Assembly (NCBI RefSeq): GCF_019355555.1
Contig: NZ_CP072141.1
Coordinates: 3,218,001 to 3,282,000 of the forward strand
Reading direction: 5' to 3'
DNA from: Rhizobium sp. L51/94
Lineage (GTDB): Bacteria; Pseudomonadota; Alphaproteobacteria; Rhizobiales; Rhizobiaceae
DNA length: 64,000 nucleotides
Shown: positions 45,878 through 55,975 of the stretch, one piece after another
Numbering within the stretch: the stretch's first letter is position 1
How the letters are laid out: each line of letters starts with the position of its first letter
Translations under genes and position numbers: made by a program
The notes under the pieces: generated by a model
Seen by the model: the letters and a program-made list of their open reading frames with translations, nothing else
The model's database searches: none
Told to the model about the DNA's origin: nothing

Positions 45878-46312
45878 AACAACTCTCCCTATGCCGTTGC
45901 ACCGGGCGACTGTGAAAGACGACGCTACAACCTGTCAACCGTCGATCCGCCGAAACCCGACCGCCTCCGATATTATCCATGCGACGCGGATCGGTTCCGC
46001 ACTTCGGTAAATGCCCAAGTCTCGCATGTCGGAGAAACCGCAACCGATTTTCCGTAGAATACCCGGCGCAAATAGCCTGACATTCCCGTCTCCAGAAGAC
46101 GAGGCCAAACCGCTTTTCGGCGTTAATATCGCGTTTCCGTCGCGATGCGGCCGGTAGTCTTGCGTTTTACAGTCTTTTGCCCTATACGCCACGCGTCCGC
46201 GCAGACACCCTTGGAGGCAATGCGGATGGGGCCGGTTTCGGCCGTCCTCCGGTCTTGCCACGCGGTTCACCGCAAAGGCCAAGACTCTCCAGTAATCTTG
46301 AAAGGAATTGCC
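45878..46312. other. Divergent intergenic region with rplY leader
   Basis: 435 bp without a gene. It separates the exported-protein gene from rplY. The only strong elements are the rplY promoter and a hairpin in the leader (GGATGGGGCCG/CGGCCGTCC, about 46225-46247). Confidence 0.5.
46160..46188 (+). promoter_or_regulatory. Candidate sigma-70 promoter of rplY
   Basis: TTGCGT (46160-46165), 17-nt spacer, TATACG (46183-46188). It predicts a leader of about 118 nt. Confidence 0.45.
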
Positions 46313-46933
46313 ATGAGCAACCAAAGCTATCAGCTCAAGGCCGACGCACGCGAACGGGTCGGTAAGGGGTCCGCCCGTGAACTTCGCCGCAAAGGTCTCA
46401 TTCCTGCTGTCATCTATGGCGACAAGCAGGCTCCCGTTTCCATCACCTTGAACACCAATGAAGTCACCAAGCGCGTTCACGCCGGTGGCTTCCTGACAAC
46501 GATCGTAACGGTCGAAGTCGACGGCAAGTCCTACCGCGTCCTGCCGAAGGACTACCAGCTCGACCCGGTCCGTGACTTCGTTCTGCACGTCGATTTTCTG
46601 CGCGTCTCCGGCAACACCCAGGTGACCGTTGAAATCCCGGTTCACTTCCTCAACGACGACAAGGCCCCTGGCATCAAGGTCGGCGGCGTTCTCAACATCG
46701 TTCGCCACGCCGTTGAAGTCACCTGCCCTGCCGACAAGATCCCGGAATCCTTCTCGGTCGACCTGACCGGCCTGAAGATCGGCGACAGCATCCACATTTC
46801 GGACGTTACACTGCCGAAAGATGTACAGCCTGTGATCACCGATCGTGACTTCACGATTGCCACGATCGTTCCGCCGGTAGTCGACGTCGTTGAAGACGAA
46901 ACGACAGAAGAAGAAGGCACTTCGGAAGAGTAA
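46313..46933 (+). CDS. rplY: 50S ribosomal protein L25/general stress protein Ctc
   Basis: 206 residues, the long Ctc form with a C-terminal extension (TL5/Ctc domain, to about 190) and an acidic tail ([16 protein letters not shown]). Binds 5S rRNA on the large subunit. N-terminal [25 protein letters not shown] is diagnostic. AAAGGAATTGCC precedes the ATG. Pth lies 3.4 kb downstream; in many rhizobia the two are adjacent, so the GGDEF-EAL and binding-protein genes appear to be inserted between them. Confidence 0.97.
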   Translation: MSNQSYQLKADARERVGKGSARELRRKGLIPAVIYGDKQAPVSITLNTNEVTKRVHAGGFLTTIVTVEVDGKSYRVLPKDYQLDPVRDFVLHVDFLRVSGNTQVTVEIPVHFLNDDKAPGIKVGGVLNIVRHAVEVTCPADKIPESFSVDLTGLKIGDSIHISDVTLPKDVQPVITDRDFTIATIVPPVVDVVEDETTEEEGTSEE

Positions 46934-46961
46934 GCTTTTCCGAAAACGTCGAAGAGATCAG

Positions 46962-46996
46962 AACCCGCCATCCTCAACGGACGGCGGGTTTTTTCG
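46962..46996 (+). terminator. Rho-independent terminator of rplY
   Basis: AACCCGCC and GGCGGGTT form an 8-bp stem (with flanking pairs), 13-nt loop region, followed by TTTTT at about 46989-46994. Confidence 0.85.
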
Positions 46997-47166
46997 TGCC
47001 TGCAACCAAGTTGGGACCATTGGCCTCGGGCACCGCAGTACCACACCGTTAACCCCGCCGTTTCAGCAACCCTTAACAAATCTGTGAAACTTTACGCCAC
47101 AGAGTTGCAGCCGTCCGATCGACATCGCTCGAGCGCCACCTTCAACCAGGGGAAGATTCGGACGCG

Positions 47167-49533
47167 ATGAACAATTCCGTCGAAAACAGGTTTTTTGCGA
47201 TCGTCTGCGGCGCCCTTCTGGTCTTTGTCGCACCGCTGTTCGTGCTGTTCCTGTTTCTCTCGTCGGAACGCGCCGAGAAGGAAATCCGCGATCACATCAC
47301 GGTCTTGCTGGCCGCCAATGCACAGGCGCTTGCCAAGCCCCTCTGGGATCTGGACGAGGATACCATCACCCAGGTCAGCGCCACCACTGTCTCCGAGGGC
47401 GAGCAGGTCCAGGTCAATGTCCGCGATACATCCGGCCAGTTGGACATCACCCAGTCGACCATTCCCAAATCCTTCGACGGCAAGCTGGAATCGATCTCGC
47501 GCGCCATCACCTACAACACGGTGGACGGCAAGAAGACGCTCGGCACCATCACCGTTCTCTACCCGCAACTCGGCATCTTCGACGGACTGAAGCACGAAGA
47601 GATCGTCTTCATCTCGATTTTCATCTTCGCCGTACTGACCGTTTTCGGAACAGCCCTGATCGGTAACCGGATATTTGTCATCCAGCCGCTGATGCGGCTC
47701 GCCCATGCCATCGAGGCGACACGCCAGCTCGGCTCCCGCCACCACGTCGACTGGCAGTCGAACGACGAAATGGGTCGGCTGGCGCGCAGCTTCAACGAGA
47801 TGCAGATCAAGCTGGAGCGCGAGGAGACGGAGCTGAAGCTCGCCCATCGCGGCGCAACCGATACCTACAACCTCACGCCCGCCATGCTGTTCTCCCTCGA
47901 CGAGAACGATTGCATTTCCGCCGTCAGTGATTACTGGCTGGCCGCGACAGGCTACCGACGGGAGCAGGTGCTCGGCCGCCCCTTCGCCAGCCTGCTGATG
48001 GAACAGTCCCGCGAGAAATACATTCAGCGAAAGCAGCAACACGGCCGGGCCGCACCGCAGATCGAGGTGACGGTCAAGTTCCCCTGTATCGACGGCCGGA
48101 TCATGGACCTGCTCATCCTGGAATCGACAGCCGTCAAGGGCGGACGGTCGCTGTCGGTCATGACGGATGTCACCGAACTCAAGCAATCCGAAGACCGCAA
48201 TCTGCGCCAGGCGATCACCGATCACCTGACCGGCCTCCTGAACCGCCAGGGTTTCGAGACCGCGCTCGATGCCAAGATCAACGAGGCAGACCTGCGTCAC
48301 CGGGAACTCGCCTGCCTGTTTATCGATCTTGACCGTTTCAAGTGGATCAACGACAATCTCGGCCACGCTGCCGGCGATGCAGCACTGTGCGAACTTGTCG
48401 CGCGCCTGCAGGCCCACCTATCGCCGGGTGACATCGCAGCCCGCCTCGGCGGAGACGAATTTGCAATTCTGATCTTGTCCGAAGACGCGGAAGAAAAGGC
48501 ACTCGCCATGGCAGCCAGCGTCGCAGAGATCTTCGCAGCCCCGTTCGTCGGCGACGCCCGCCTGAGCGCCAGCATCGGTATCGCTATCTATCCGCGCCAC
48601 GCTGCCAACGCCTCCGAATTGCTGCAGAAGTCCGACATGGCCATGTATGCCAAGAAACGCGAGGGCAAAAATGGCGCGCAGATCTTCGACAACAGCATGC
48701 TGGACGACGCACGTGGCCGCGCCGAGGTCGAAACCTTCATCGAGACTGGGCTGACCGAAGACTGGTTCGAGGCTTACCTGCAGCCGATCGTCAACATCGA
48801 GGATCGCGCGATCGCCGGCTTCGAGGCGCTCATGCGCCTGCATCATCCGCAGAAGGGCATCCTGCCGCCAAAGCCGATCATCGATATCGCCGAGGAAACG
48901 GGATCCATCATCCGCATCGGAACGCGGATCATGGAAAAAGCCATCGCCAACCTCGCCCGCATCTCCAAGCTCGACGGGATGCAGGATGTCTATCTCGCGA
49001 TCAACTTCTCGCCGCTGCAGTTCGAGCCGGCACTGCCGGCCCTGATCGCCGGTTTACTCATGCGCCACGAAATCAAGCCGCAGCGGATCGTCATCGAGAT
49101 CACCGAGGCGGTCCTGATGGACGACAATCCCGAGGTCCGCAACATCATCAATGAGATCTGCAGTTTCGGATGTCGCATCGCACTGGACGATTTCGGGACG
49201 GGCTATTCGTCGCTGAGCTACATCAACCGCTTTCCAGTCGACATCATCAAAATCGACCAGTCGTTCACCAAGGCCATCAACGACGCGTCTCCGGACGTCC
49301 GTCGCAAGAGCCGGATGCTGGTCGAAAGCATCACGACCCTGTCGCACAAGATGAACTGTACGGTGATCGCAGAAGGCATAGAGACCGAGGACGAGTGCGC
49401 GACGCTGATCGCCATGGGTATCGACTATGGCCAGGGCTATCTCTTCCACAGGCCACAGCATCCGGATGCGCTGATGGAAACGCTGGCAGGCCGCATGCCC
49501 GGCGGTCGCAGCAGCATGGCCATCGCATCCTGA
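47167..49533 (+). CDS. Membrane-bound GGDEF-EAL protein with PAS domain
   Basis: 788 residues. Membrane helix at 10-31 and a second at about 146-165 flank a periplasmic sensor; HAMP follows (about 170-225), then PAS (about 235-340), GGDEF (428-432 in ARLGGDEFAIL) and EAL (Glu553-Leu555 in GFEALMRLHH). EAL catalytic residues are present (NFSPLQF, DDFGTGYSSL, KIDQSF, EGIE). The GGDEF lacks the inhibitory RxxD site (SPGD at that position). It can thus make and degrade c-di-GMP. A periplasmic binding-protein gene follows 20 nt after the stop. Confidence 0.95.
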   Translation: MNNSVENRFFAIVCGALLVFVAPLFVLFLFLSSERAEKEIRDHITVLLAANAQALAKPLWDLDEDTITQVSATTVSEGEQVQVNVRDTSGQLDITQSTIPKSFDGKLESISRAITYNTVDGKKTLGTITVLYPQLGIFDGLKHEEIVFISIFIFAVLTVFGTALIGNRIFVIQPLMRLAHAIEATRQLGSRHHVDWQSNDEMGRLARSFNEMQIKLEREETELKLAHRGATDTYNLTPAMLFSLDENDCISAVSDYWLAATGYRREQVLGRPFASLLMEQSREKYIQRKQQHGRAAPQIEVTVKFPCIDGRIMDLLILESTAVKGGRSLSVMTDVTELKQSEDRNLRQAITDHLTGLLNRQGFETALDAKINEADLRHRELACLFIDLDRFKWINDNLGHAAGDAALCELVARLQAHLSPGDIAARLGGDEFAILILSEDAEEKALAMAASVAEIFAAPFVGDARLSASIGIAIYPRHAANASELLQKSDMAMYAKKREGKNGAQIFDNSMLDDARGRAEVETFIETGLTEDWFEAYLQPIVNIEDRAIAGFEALMRLHHPQKGILPPKPIIDIAEETGSIIRIGTRIMEKAIANLARISKLDGMQDVYLAINFSPLQFEPALPALIAGLLMRHEIKPQRIVIEITEAVLMDDNPEVRNIINEICSFGCRIALDDFGTGYSSLSYINRFPVDIIKIDQSFTKAINDASPDVRRKSRMLVESITTLSHKMNCTVIAEGIETEDECATLIAMGIDYGQGYLFHRPQHPDALMETLAGRMPGGRSSMAIAS

Positions 49534-49553
49534 ACCTCGCGCGGGAGAAGCCC

Positions 49554-50273
49554 ATGATCAAAATGCTTTTGCCTCTCCTGATCGCCTCCCATCTCACCGT
49601 CACGGCCGAGGCGCAGACCGTATCCTTCGTGACCGAAGAATATCCGCCCTTCAGCTACCGCGAAGGAAGCGACATCAAGGGCGCTGCCGTCGACCAGATC
49701 AAGCTGCTGATGCGCGGATTGAACGACTTTACCATCGACGTCGTCCCTTGGGCTCGCGCCTATTCACAAGCCCGCACGACACCGATGAACTGCGTATTTG
49801 CAACTGCCCATACAACGGAGCGCGATGCCCTGTTCAAATGGGTGGAGCCACTGCTGATCGACCGCAATTTCCTCGTCAAGCATACCGGCACCGCGGTGAA
49901 CGCTGCAACCCTCGAGCAAGCAAGGCAGTTTTCCGTCGGCACCTGGCGCGAGGACTATACGGAGACCCTGCTGCGCAATCTCGATTTCCCGAAGATCGAC
50001 GTTGCCACCACCATGTCGGCGACGCTGAAAAAACTGATGAACGACCGCATCGACATGATGCCGCTATCGGAACCCTACATGGACAAGCTGATCAAGGAGG
50101 GCAAGCCGCTGGAGCGCGTCGTCCTCTTATCGCGCCAGGTGATTGGCATCGCCTGCCACAAGGATTTTCCGGAGGATTTGCGCCAGAAGATGCAGGTTGC
50201 CTTGACCGCACTGATCGCCGACGGAACGCAGAAGCAACTCTTCGAGCAATACGGCATGGCGCTCGAAAACTGA
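49554..50273 (+). CDS. Periplasmic substrate-binding domain protein (SBP3-like)
   Basis: 239 residues from the ATG at 49554 with GCGGGAGAAG upstream. Signal peptide (MIKMLLPLLIASHLTVTAEAQ) and a type-2 periplasmic fold (VTEEYPPFSYREGSDIKGAAVDQI, in parts) of the amino-acid-binding class. No transporter permease or ATPase is adjacent. The position right after the GGDEF-EAL gene suggests it delivers a ligand signal to the sensor domain; inferred from position. Confidence 0.85.
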   Translation: MIKMLLPLLIASHLTVTAEAQTVSFVTEEYPPFSYREGSDIKGAAVDQIKLLMRGLNDFTIDVVPWARAYSQARTTPMNCVFATAHTTERDALFKWVEPLLIDRNFLVKHTGTAVNAATLEQARQFSVGTWREDYTETLLRNLDFPKIDVATTMSATLKKLMNDRIDMMPLSEPYMDKLIKEGKPLERVVLLSRQVIGIACHKDFPEDLRQKMQVALTALIADGTQKQLFEQYGMALEN

Positions 50274-50367
50274 CGCTTGGCCCCCTCACCCGTCAGAAAA
50301 TCCGTCTTGACTTGACGACCCATTCGCGTCGATGAACGGCTCCGTCATCTGCGAAAGGACGACAGCC

Positions 50368-51102
50368 ATGCTTCTTATCGCCGGCCTCGGCAATCCCGGC
50401 CCCCAGTACAAAGCCAATCGCCACAACATCGGCTTCCTGGCCGTCGATGCCATCCACCGTCGCCACAGCTTCTCGCCCTGGACGAAGAAGTTCAAGGCCG
50501 TCATTGCCGAAGGTGAACTCGATGGCCAGAAGGTACTGCTGATCAAGCCGCAAACATTCATGAACCTGTCGGGCGAGTCCGTCGCGGAGGCGATGCGCTT
50601 TTACAAGCTGCAGCCTTCGGATCTCGTCGTCATCTACGATGAACTCGATCTCGTTCCGGGCCGCGCACGGCTGAAGACGGGCGGCGGCCATGGCGGACAC
50701 AACGGCATCAAGTCGATAGACGCCCATGCCGGCCGGGAATATCGCCGCCTTCGCCTCGGCATCGGCCATCCCGGCGTCAAGGACCTGGTACAGAGCTACG
50801 TGCTCGGCGACTTCGCCAAGTCCGACAAGACCTGGCTCGAGCCTCTGCTCGAAACGCTGGCCGACCACGCCGACATGCTTGTCCGCAACGAGGACTCGCA
50901 GTTGATGAACAAGCTGGCGCTCGCTGTCGGCGACAAGTCGTCGGAAGAAAAGGCACCGAAGCTGGCCGCATCGGGAAAGCCACCAGGCCAGTCGCACATC
51001 CGCGCTGCACGCAATTTCAACCAGCCCAAGGCCCTGCCGACCACAGGACCGATGGCGGACATGCTGAAGAAGTTGTTTGGCGGTAAGGACGGCGACCAAT
51101 GA
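50368..51102 (+). CDS. pth: Peptidyl-tRNA hydrolase
   Basis: 244 residues from the ATG at 50368 (MLLIAGLGNPGPQYKANRHN); the open frame reaches 50332 but that start lacks support. The catalytic His in NRHNIGF and the Asn in KPQTFMNLSGESV, VIYDELDLVPG and GGGHGGHNGIKS are intact. It recycles peptidyl-tRNA. A Lys/Pro-rich C-terminal tail (from about 195) is an extension common in rhizobia. The stop overlaps the GNAT start by 4 nt (ATGA). Confidence 0.96.
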   Translation: MLLIAGLGNPGPQYKANRHNIGFLAVDAIHRRHSFSPWTKKFKAVIAEGELDGQKVLLIKPQTFMNLSGESVAEAMRFYKLQPSDLVVIYDELDLVPGRARLKTGGGHGGHNGIKSIDAHAGREYRRLRLGIGHPGVKDLVQSYVLGDFAKSDKTWLEPLLETLADHADMLVRNEDSQLMNKLALAVGDKSSEEKAPKLAASGKPPGQSHIRAARNFNQPKALPTTGPMADMLKKLFGGKDGDQ

Positions 51103-51560
51103 CCGGCAGCGGGGAAGCAGGGTTTGCCGTACGCCAGGCCGAAGCTTCGGACCTTGACCAGCTTCTCGACCTCTACCGGCAACTAAACCCCGCCGATCCC
51201 GAACCGACGGCGGATGCGGCGCAGACCGCTTACGCAGAAATGCTGGCGCAGCCGGGCCTCCGTGTCTTTCTCGGGACCGCCGACCATCGACCGGTGTCCA
51301 CGGCAACGCTTCTGATCATCCCCAACCTTACCCGTGGAACTCGACCTTACGCTCTCATCGAAAATGTCGTGACGCTGGAGGAGCAACGCAGCAAAGGCTA
51401 TGGGCGCACTGTTATGCTGCACGCCATTGATGTCGCCTTTACCGCCGGCTGTTACAAGGTGATGCTGCTGACAGAGCGGCAGCGCGAACATATACATCGC
51501 TTCTATGAAAGCTGCGGTTTCACCCAGAACAAGGCCGGCTTCCAGATCCGCAACGATTGA
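51099..51560 (+). CDS. GNAT family N-acetyltransferase
   Basis: 153 residues; ATG overlaps the pth stop as ATGA, so translation is coupled. The acetyl-CoA-binding stretch VTLEEQRSKGYGRTVMLHAI contains the R/Q-x-x-G-x-G/A motif, followed by LLTERQREHIHRFYESCGF. Substrate unknown. Confidence 0.88.
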   Translation: MTGSGEAGFAVRQAEASDLDQLLDLYRQLNPADPEPTADAAQTAYAEMLAQPGLRVFLGTADHRPVSTATLLIIPNLTRGTRPYALIENVVTLEEQRSKGYGRTVMLHAIDVAFTAGCYKVMLLTERQREHIHRFYESCGFTQNKAGFQIRND

Positions 51561-51604
51561 ACGTCAAAAGAGGATAGCCTCCCAGGCAACAATGCTCTCC
51601 CCGC

Positions 51605-51916
51605 CTATTCCTCCGGCTCGGTGGTGAACATCAGCGGGAATCCGGCTTCCTTGCCGTAGTCGGTGGCTTCCTTGGCCTTGGTCTCGGCAATGTCCTTGGC
51701 GCATACGACGATGACGCAGGAACCCAGTTGATGGGCTGTCATCATCATCCTCGCTCCGGTTTCCTCGCTCATGCGGAACACGGCCTTCAGCACCATGATG
51801 ACGAAGTCGCGCGGCGTAAAATCGTCGTTGATCAGGATGACCTTGTACATCTTGGGCTGCTCAAGCTTAGGCTTGGTCACGGTCTTGGGTTTGAGGTTTG
51901 TACTGCTGGCACTCAT
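51605..51916 (-). CDS. clpS: ClpS adaptor protein (second paralogue type)
   Basis: 103 residues. N-end rule adaptor for ClpA. The substrate-binding and ClpA-binding motifs LINDDFTPRDFVIMVL and MTAHQLGSCVI are close to canonical; the usual His-x-x-Gly (V-H-x-x-G) is present as AHQLGS. clpA is not adjacent, and rhizobia often have two ClpS genes, of which the clpA-unlinked one is called ClpS2. Promoter on the minus strand: TTGAAC (51992-51997) and TATAAG (51967-51972), 19-nt spacer. Confidence 0.9.
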   Translation of the reverse strand: MSASSTNLKPKTVTKPKLEQPKMYKVILINDDFTPRDFVIMVLKAVFRMSEETGARMMMTAHQLGSCVIVVCAKDIAETKAKEATDYGKEAGFPLMFTTEPEE

Positions 51917-52274
51917 GGAAAATCCGTCTCCTGAAGACGCCGGAGCTCTGCTGGGCTCGACTTGGCCTTATATTGCGCTGCGACAGGCTGTGTTCAAGCG
52001 GACAATGTTCAAGAACGAACATGCGTGTCTTACAAGCTGAGGCCCCTGCTCGATAACCAGCGCGGCCGATGGGCAAACCATAGCGCCCCCGATAGAATCG
52101 ACCGGCCTTTTGACGTTATCGCGCCGCCTTTCAATCCCATCGCCTCGTCGCGGATTGTAGGGCAAATCCGCCATACCTTCAAGACAACGGCCCTGCAGGT
52201 GCCGAAAGGCTTGACCGCCCTGCTCCTTTATCTCATACGCACAGAACATTTCCAGTAAATCAGGTGTCACAGCC
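51917..52274. other. Divergent intergenic region between clpS and ychF
   Basis: 358 bp without a gene. It carries TGTTCAAG at 51991-51998 and 52006-52013 (15-bp period), and the inverted repeat TGTTC-N6-GAACA at 52006-52021. Both promoters lie here. The last 100 bp before ychF show no structure I can name. Confidence 0.5.
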
Positions 52275-53378
<1,104 letters not shown>

Positions 53379-53419
53379 TCCGGCGCAAGCCGTATCGCGC
53401 GAAACGAGAGGAGACCGCG

Positions 53420-53890
53420 ATGGCTGACGAGAGACTTGCATTCGAAGATTTCACCGTCGGCCGCAGCTTTCCGCTCGGCCCGATGGCGGTGGCGTCGGCG
53501 GAAATCATCGCATTCGCGCAGGAATTCGATCCGCAGCCGATGCATCTTGACGAGGAAGCCGGCCGCGCCAGCATCCTCGGAGGCCTTGCAGCGTCGGGCT
53601 GGCATACCTCGTCGATGTTCATGCGGATGATGTTCGACAGCTTCCTGTGCCGTTCGCTTTCCGAAGGCTCGCCGGGCATCGACCTCATGGAATGGCGCAA
53701 GCCGGTCCTCGCCGGCGATACGCTGTCCGGTCGTTCCACGGTACTCCAGTCCCGTCCCATGCGGTCCCGCCCGGGGATCGGTATCGTCAAATTCCGTCAC
53801 GAGGTGGAGAACCAACGCGGCGAGATCGTCAGCCTCGGGGAAAACTCCATCATGTTCCGCATCGAGACTGCGGCACGGGGTCCGGCATGA
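53420..53890 (+). CDS. MaoC-like hydratase, first of a pair
   Basis: 156 residues, hot-dog fold. The catalytic motif is FAQEFDPQPMHLDEEAG (Asp and His of the hydratase 2 motif, D-x4-H). AAGASGWHTSS type loop follows (GGLAASGWHTSS). Hydrates enoyl-CoA or related thioesters. It ends in an ATGA overlap with the next gene. Confidence 0.9.
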   Translation: MADERLAFEDFTVGRSFPLGPMAVASAEIIAFAQEFDPQPMHLDEEAGRASILGGLAASGWHTSSMFMRMMFDSFLCRSLSEGSPGIDLMEWRKPVLAGDTLSGRSTVLQSRPMRSRPGIGIVKFRHEVENQRGEIVSLGENSIMFRIETAARGPA

Positions 53891-54354
53891 CCATGGCGGA
53901 GACCTATGCCATCGGCCTCAAGGTCGATATCGGCACCTATACCTTCGACGCGGATCGCATCGTCGCCTATGCGACGCGCTTTGACCCTCAGCCTTTCCAC
54001 GTCGATCCGGAAGCGGCGAGACAATCGCTGTTCGGCGGCCTCTGCGCCTCTGGCTGGCACAGCTGCTCGGCCTGGATGAAGACCTTCGTCGCCTTCTGGA
54101 ACGAAGAAACCGCCCGCCTCGAAGGCCAAGGGCTGAAAACGCCGAAACTCGGCCCCTCGCCCGGCTTCAAGAACCTGCAATGGCTGCGACCGATCTTTGC
54201 CGGCGACACGGTGCGCTATTCGGTGACGCTGTTGTCGAGCCGCAGCCTCGCCTCGCGCCCGGGATGGATCATCAACACCATCCTCTGCGAGGGCGGGAAC
54301 CAGGACGGCATCCCGGTTCTCCGTTTCGAAAGTAGCGTCCTCGAATTCGAGTGA
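53887..54354 (+). CDS. MaoC-like hydratase, second of a pair
   Basis: 155 residues from the ATG at 53887. Same motif (YATRFDPQPFHVDPEAAR) and GGLCASGWHSCS loop. Identity to the first copy is partial (same motif and loop, diverged ends), suggesting gene duplication. Translational coupling points to a heterodimer or to one enzyme with two subunits. Substrate unknown. Confidence 0.88.
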   Translation: MTMAETYAIGLKVDIGTYTFDADRIVAYATRFDPQPFHVDPEAARQSLFGGLCASGWHSCSAWMKTFVAFWNEETARLEGQGLKTPKLGPSPGFKNLQWLRPIFAGDTVRYSVTLLSSRSLASRPGWIINTILCEGGNQDGIPVLRFESSVLEFE

Positions 54355-54381
54355 CGCCGCTCTCGATGGCTCGGGAACCGG

Positions 54382-54924
54382 CTAGTGGCCCGAGAATTCC
54401 ACCAGCGTGTGCACGGCCACATCCAGCGCTTCGAGCTTCCGGCGACCACCGAGATCCGGCAGGTCGATGACGAAGCAGGCAGCCACCACCTCAGCGCCCA
54501 TCTGCCGCAGCAACTGCGTCGCGCCGACAGCGGTGCCGCCGGTGGCGATGAGGTCGTCGATAAGGATCACCTGTTCGCCGGGCATGACCGCATCGCGGTG
54601 CATCTCCATTTCGTCGAGGCCGTATTCCAGGCTGTAGGCGATGCTGACTGTTTCATGGGGCAGCTTGCCCTTCTTGCGGATAGGGATGAAGCCGGCAGAC
54701 AGCTGGTGAGCCACAGCGCCGCCGAGAATGAAGCCACGCGCTTCCATGCCGGCGACCTTGTCGATCTTCATGCCGGCACAGATCTGCACAAGTTCATCGA
54801 CGGCACGCCGGAAAGCCCGGGGATTGCCGAGCAGCGTAGTGATATCGCGGAACATGATGCCGGGCTTAGGATAATCCGGAATGGAGCGGATCGATCGGAT
54901 AAGTTCATTGTCACGGGTTGTCAT
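54382..54924 (-). CDS. apt: Adenine phosphoribosyltransferase
   Basis: 180 residues from the ATG at 54924. PRPP-binding signature [17 protein letters not shown] and the adenine pocket segment [15 protein letters not shown] are intact. Salvages adenine to AMP. Converges with the MaoC genes and leads away from the petC stop, 166 bp upstream on the same strand. Confidence 0.96.
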   Translation of the reverse strand: MTTRDNELIRSIRSIPDYPKPGIMFRDITTLLGNPRAFRRAVDELVQICAGMKIDKVAGMEARGFILGGAVAHQLSAGFIPIRKKGKLPHETVSIAYSLEYGLDEMEMHRDAVMPGEQVILIDDLIATGGTAVGATQLLRQMGAEVVAACFVIDLPDLGGRRKLEALDVAVHTLVEFSGH

Positions 54925-55090
54925 TGGCGAAGGAGCCTGCTGCTGTTCGTTGCAAAAAGCCACCAATAGGGTGGAGCAGCCAGCCATGTCCAGCCGAAAG
55001 CGTAATCGTCATTGCGCAAGCAGAGACAGCTTCGAACCTAGCAATGACGAGGCCGCCCGAGGCGGCATCGTCTTAAACCTATTGTCCTTC

Positions 55091-55975
55091 TTAGTGCTCG
55101 GTCTTGGCGTAGACCGACCGCTTTACCAGATAGATCAGGACGGTGAAGATCAGCAGGAACACCATGACCATGAAGCCGGTGTGCTTGCGCTCCTCCAGAT
55201 GCGGCTCGGCGGCCCACATCAGGAAGGAAGAGACATCGCGGGCGTACTGGTCGACCGTCTGGGGCGATCCGTCGTCATAGGTCACCTGGCCATCCGACAG
55301 CGGCTTCGGCATAGCCAGCACGGCTGCCGCATGGAAGTACGGATTGTAGTGCCCGTTCGGCGGCACCTGGAAACCGGCCGGCGGTTCCTCGTAGCCTGTC
55401 AGCAGCGAGTATATGTAATCCGGCCCGCTCTCCTGATACTGCGTGAAAATATCGAAGACGAACCCCGGGAAGCCGCGCTCGACCTCACGCGCCTTGGCAA
55501 GCAGCGAGAAGTCCGGCGGTGCGGCACCGTGGTTGGCAGCCTCAGCCGCTTCCTTGTTGGGAAAAGGCGACGGGAAATGGTCGGATGGAACAGCCTTCCG
55601 GGTGTACATCTCCCCTTGCGCGTTCGGTCCGTCCTGCGTCTCGTAGTTGGCGGCGAAGGTCTTAATCTGCGCCTCCGAATAGCCGAGATCGCTGAGCGTG
55701 CGAAACGGCACGAGGCTCATCGAATGGCAGGCGGAACAGACCTCGGCATAGACCTTAAGCCCACGCTGCAGCTGCGCCTTGTCGTAGTAGCCGAAGGGAC
55801 CGGCGAACGTCCATTTTTGCTCCCGCGGCTCCTTGAGCGGATAGACCGGTGTTGCCTCGGCGGGCGGCTTGGTGTCCTCGGCATGAAGCGCCGTGCCTGC
55901 GCCGGCGAGGAGTGCCAGCGTCAGAAAGCCGGCAGCAAACTTGCTCATCATCGTCTTCCCCATCGCCACGCTCAT
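55091..55975 (-). CDS. petC: Cytochrome c1
   Basis: 294 residues from the ATG at 55975, which overlaps the petB stop (ATGA). Signal peptide ends near HAEDTKPP. The haem c motif CSACH (context [15 protein letters not shown]) and the axial Met region ([15 protein letters not shown]) are present, as is the C-terminal membrane anchor ([17 protein letters not shown]). Third subunit of the cytochrome bc1 complex. The cytochrome b gene is separate rather than fused as in Bradyrhizobium fbcH. Confidence 0.95.
   Translation of the reverse strand: MSVAMGKTMMSKFAAGFLTLALLAGAGTALHAEDTKPPAEATPVYPLKEPREQKWTFAGPFGYYDKAQLQRGLKVYAEVCSACHSMSLVPFRTLSDLGYSEAQIKTFAANYETQDGPNAQGEMYTRKAVPSDHFPSPFPNKEAAEAANHGAAPPDFSLLAKAREVERGFPGFVFDIFTQYQESGPDYIYSLLTGYEEPPAGFQVPPNGHYNPYFHAAAVLAMPKPLSDGQVTYDDGSPQTVDQYARDVSSFLMWAAEPHLEERKHTGFMVMVFLLIFTVLIYLVKRSVYAKTEH

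Noticed and set aside
47092..48417. Minus-strand 441-residue frame antisense to the GGDEF-EAL gene
   Set aside because: No motif or start signal; the plus-strand GGDEF-EAL protein is complete and intact.
51991..52013. TGTTCAAG repeats as a possible LexA box
   Set aside because: GTTC copies are 11 nt apart in spacer, not 7, so they do not fit the alphaproteobacterial LexA consensus.
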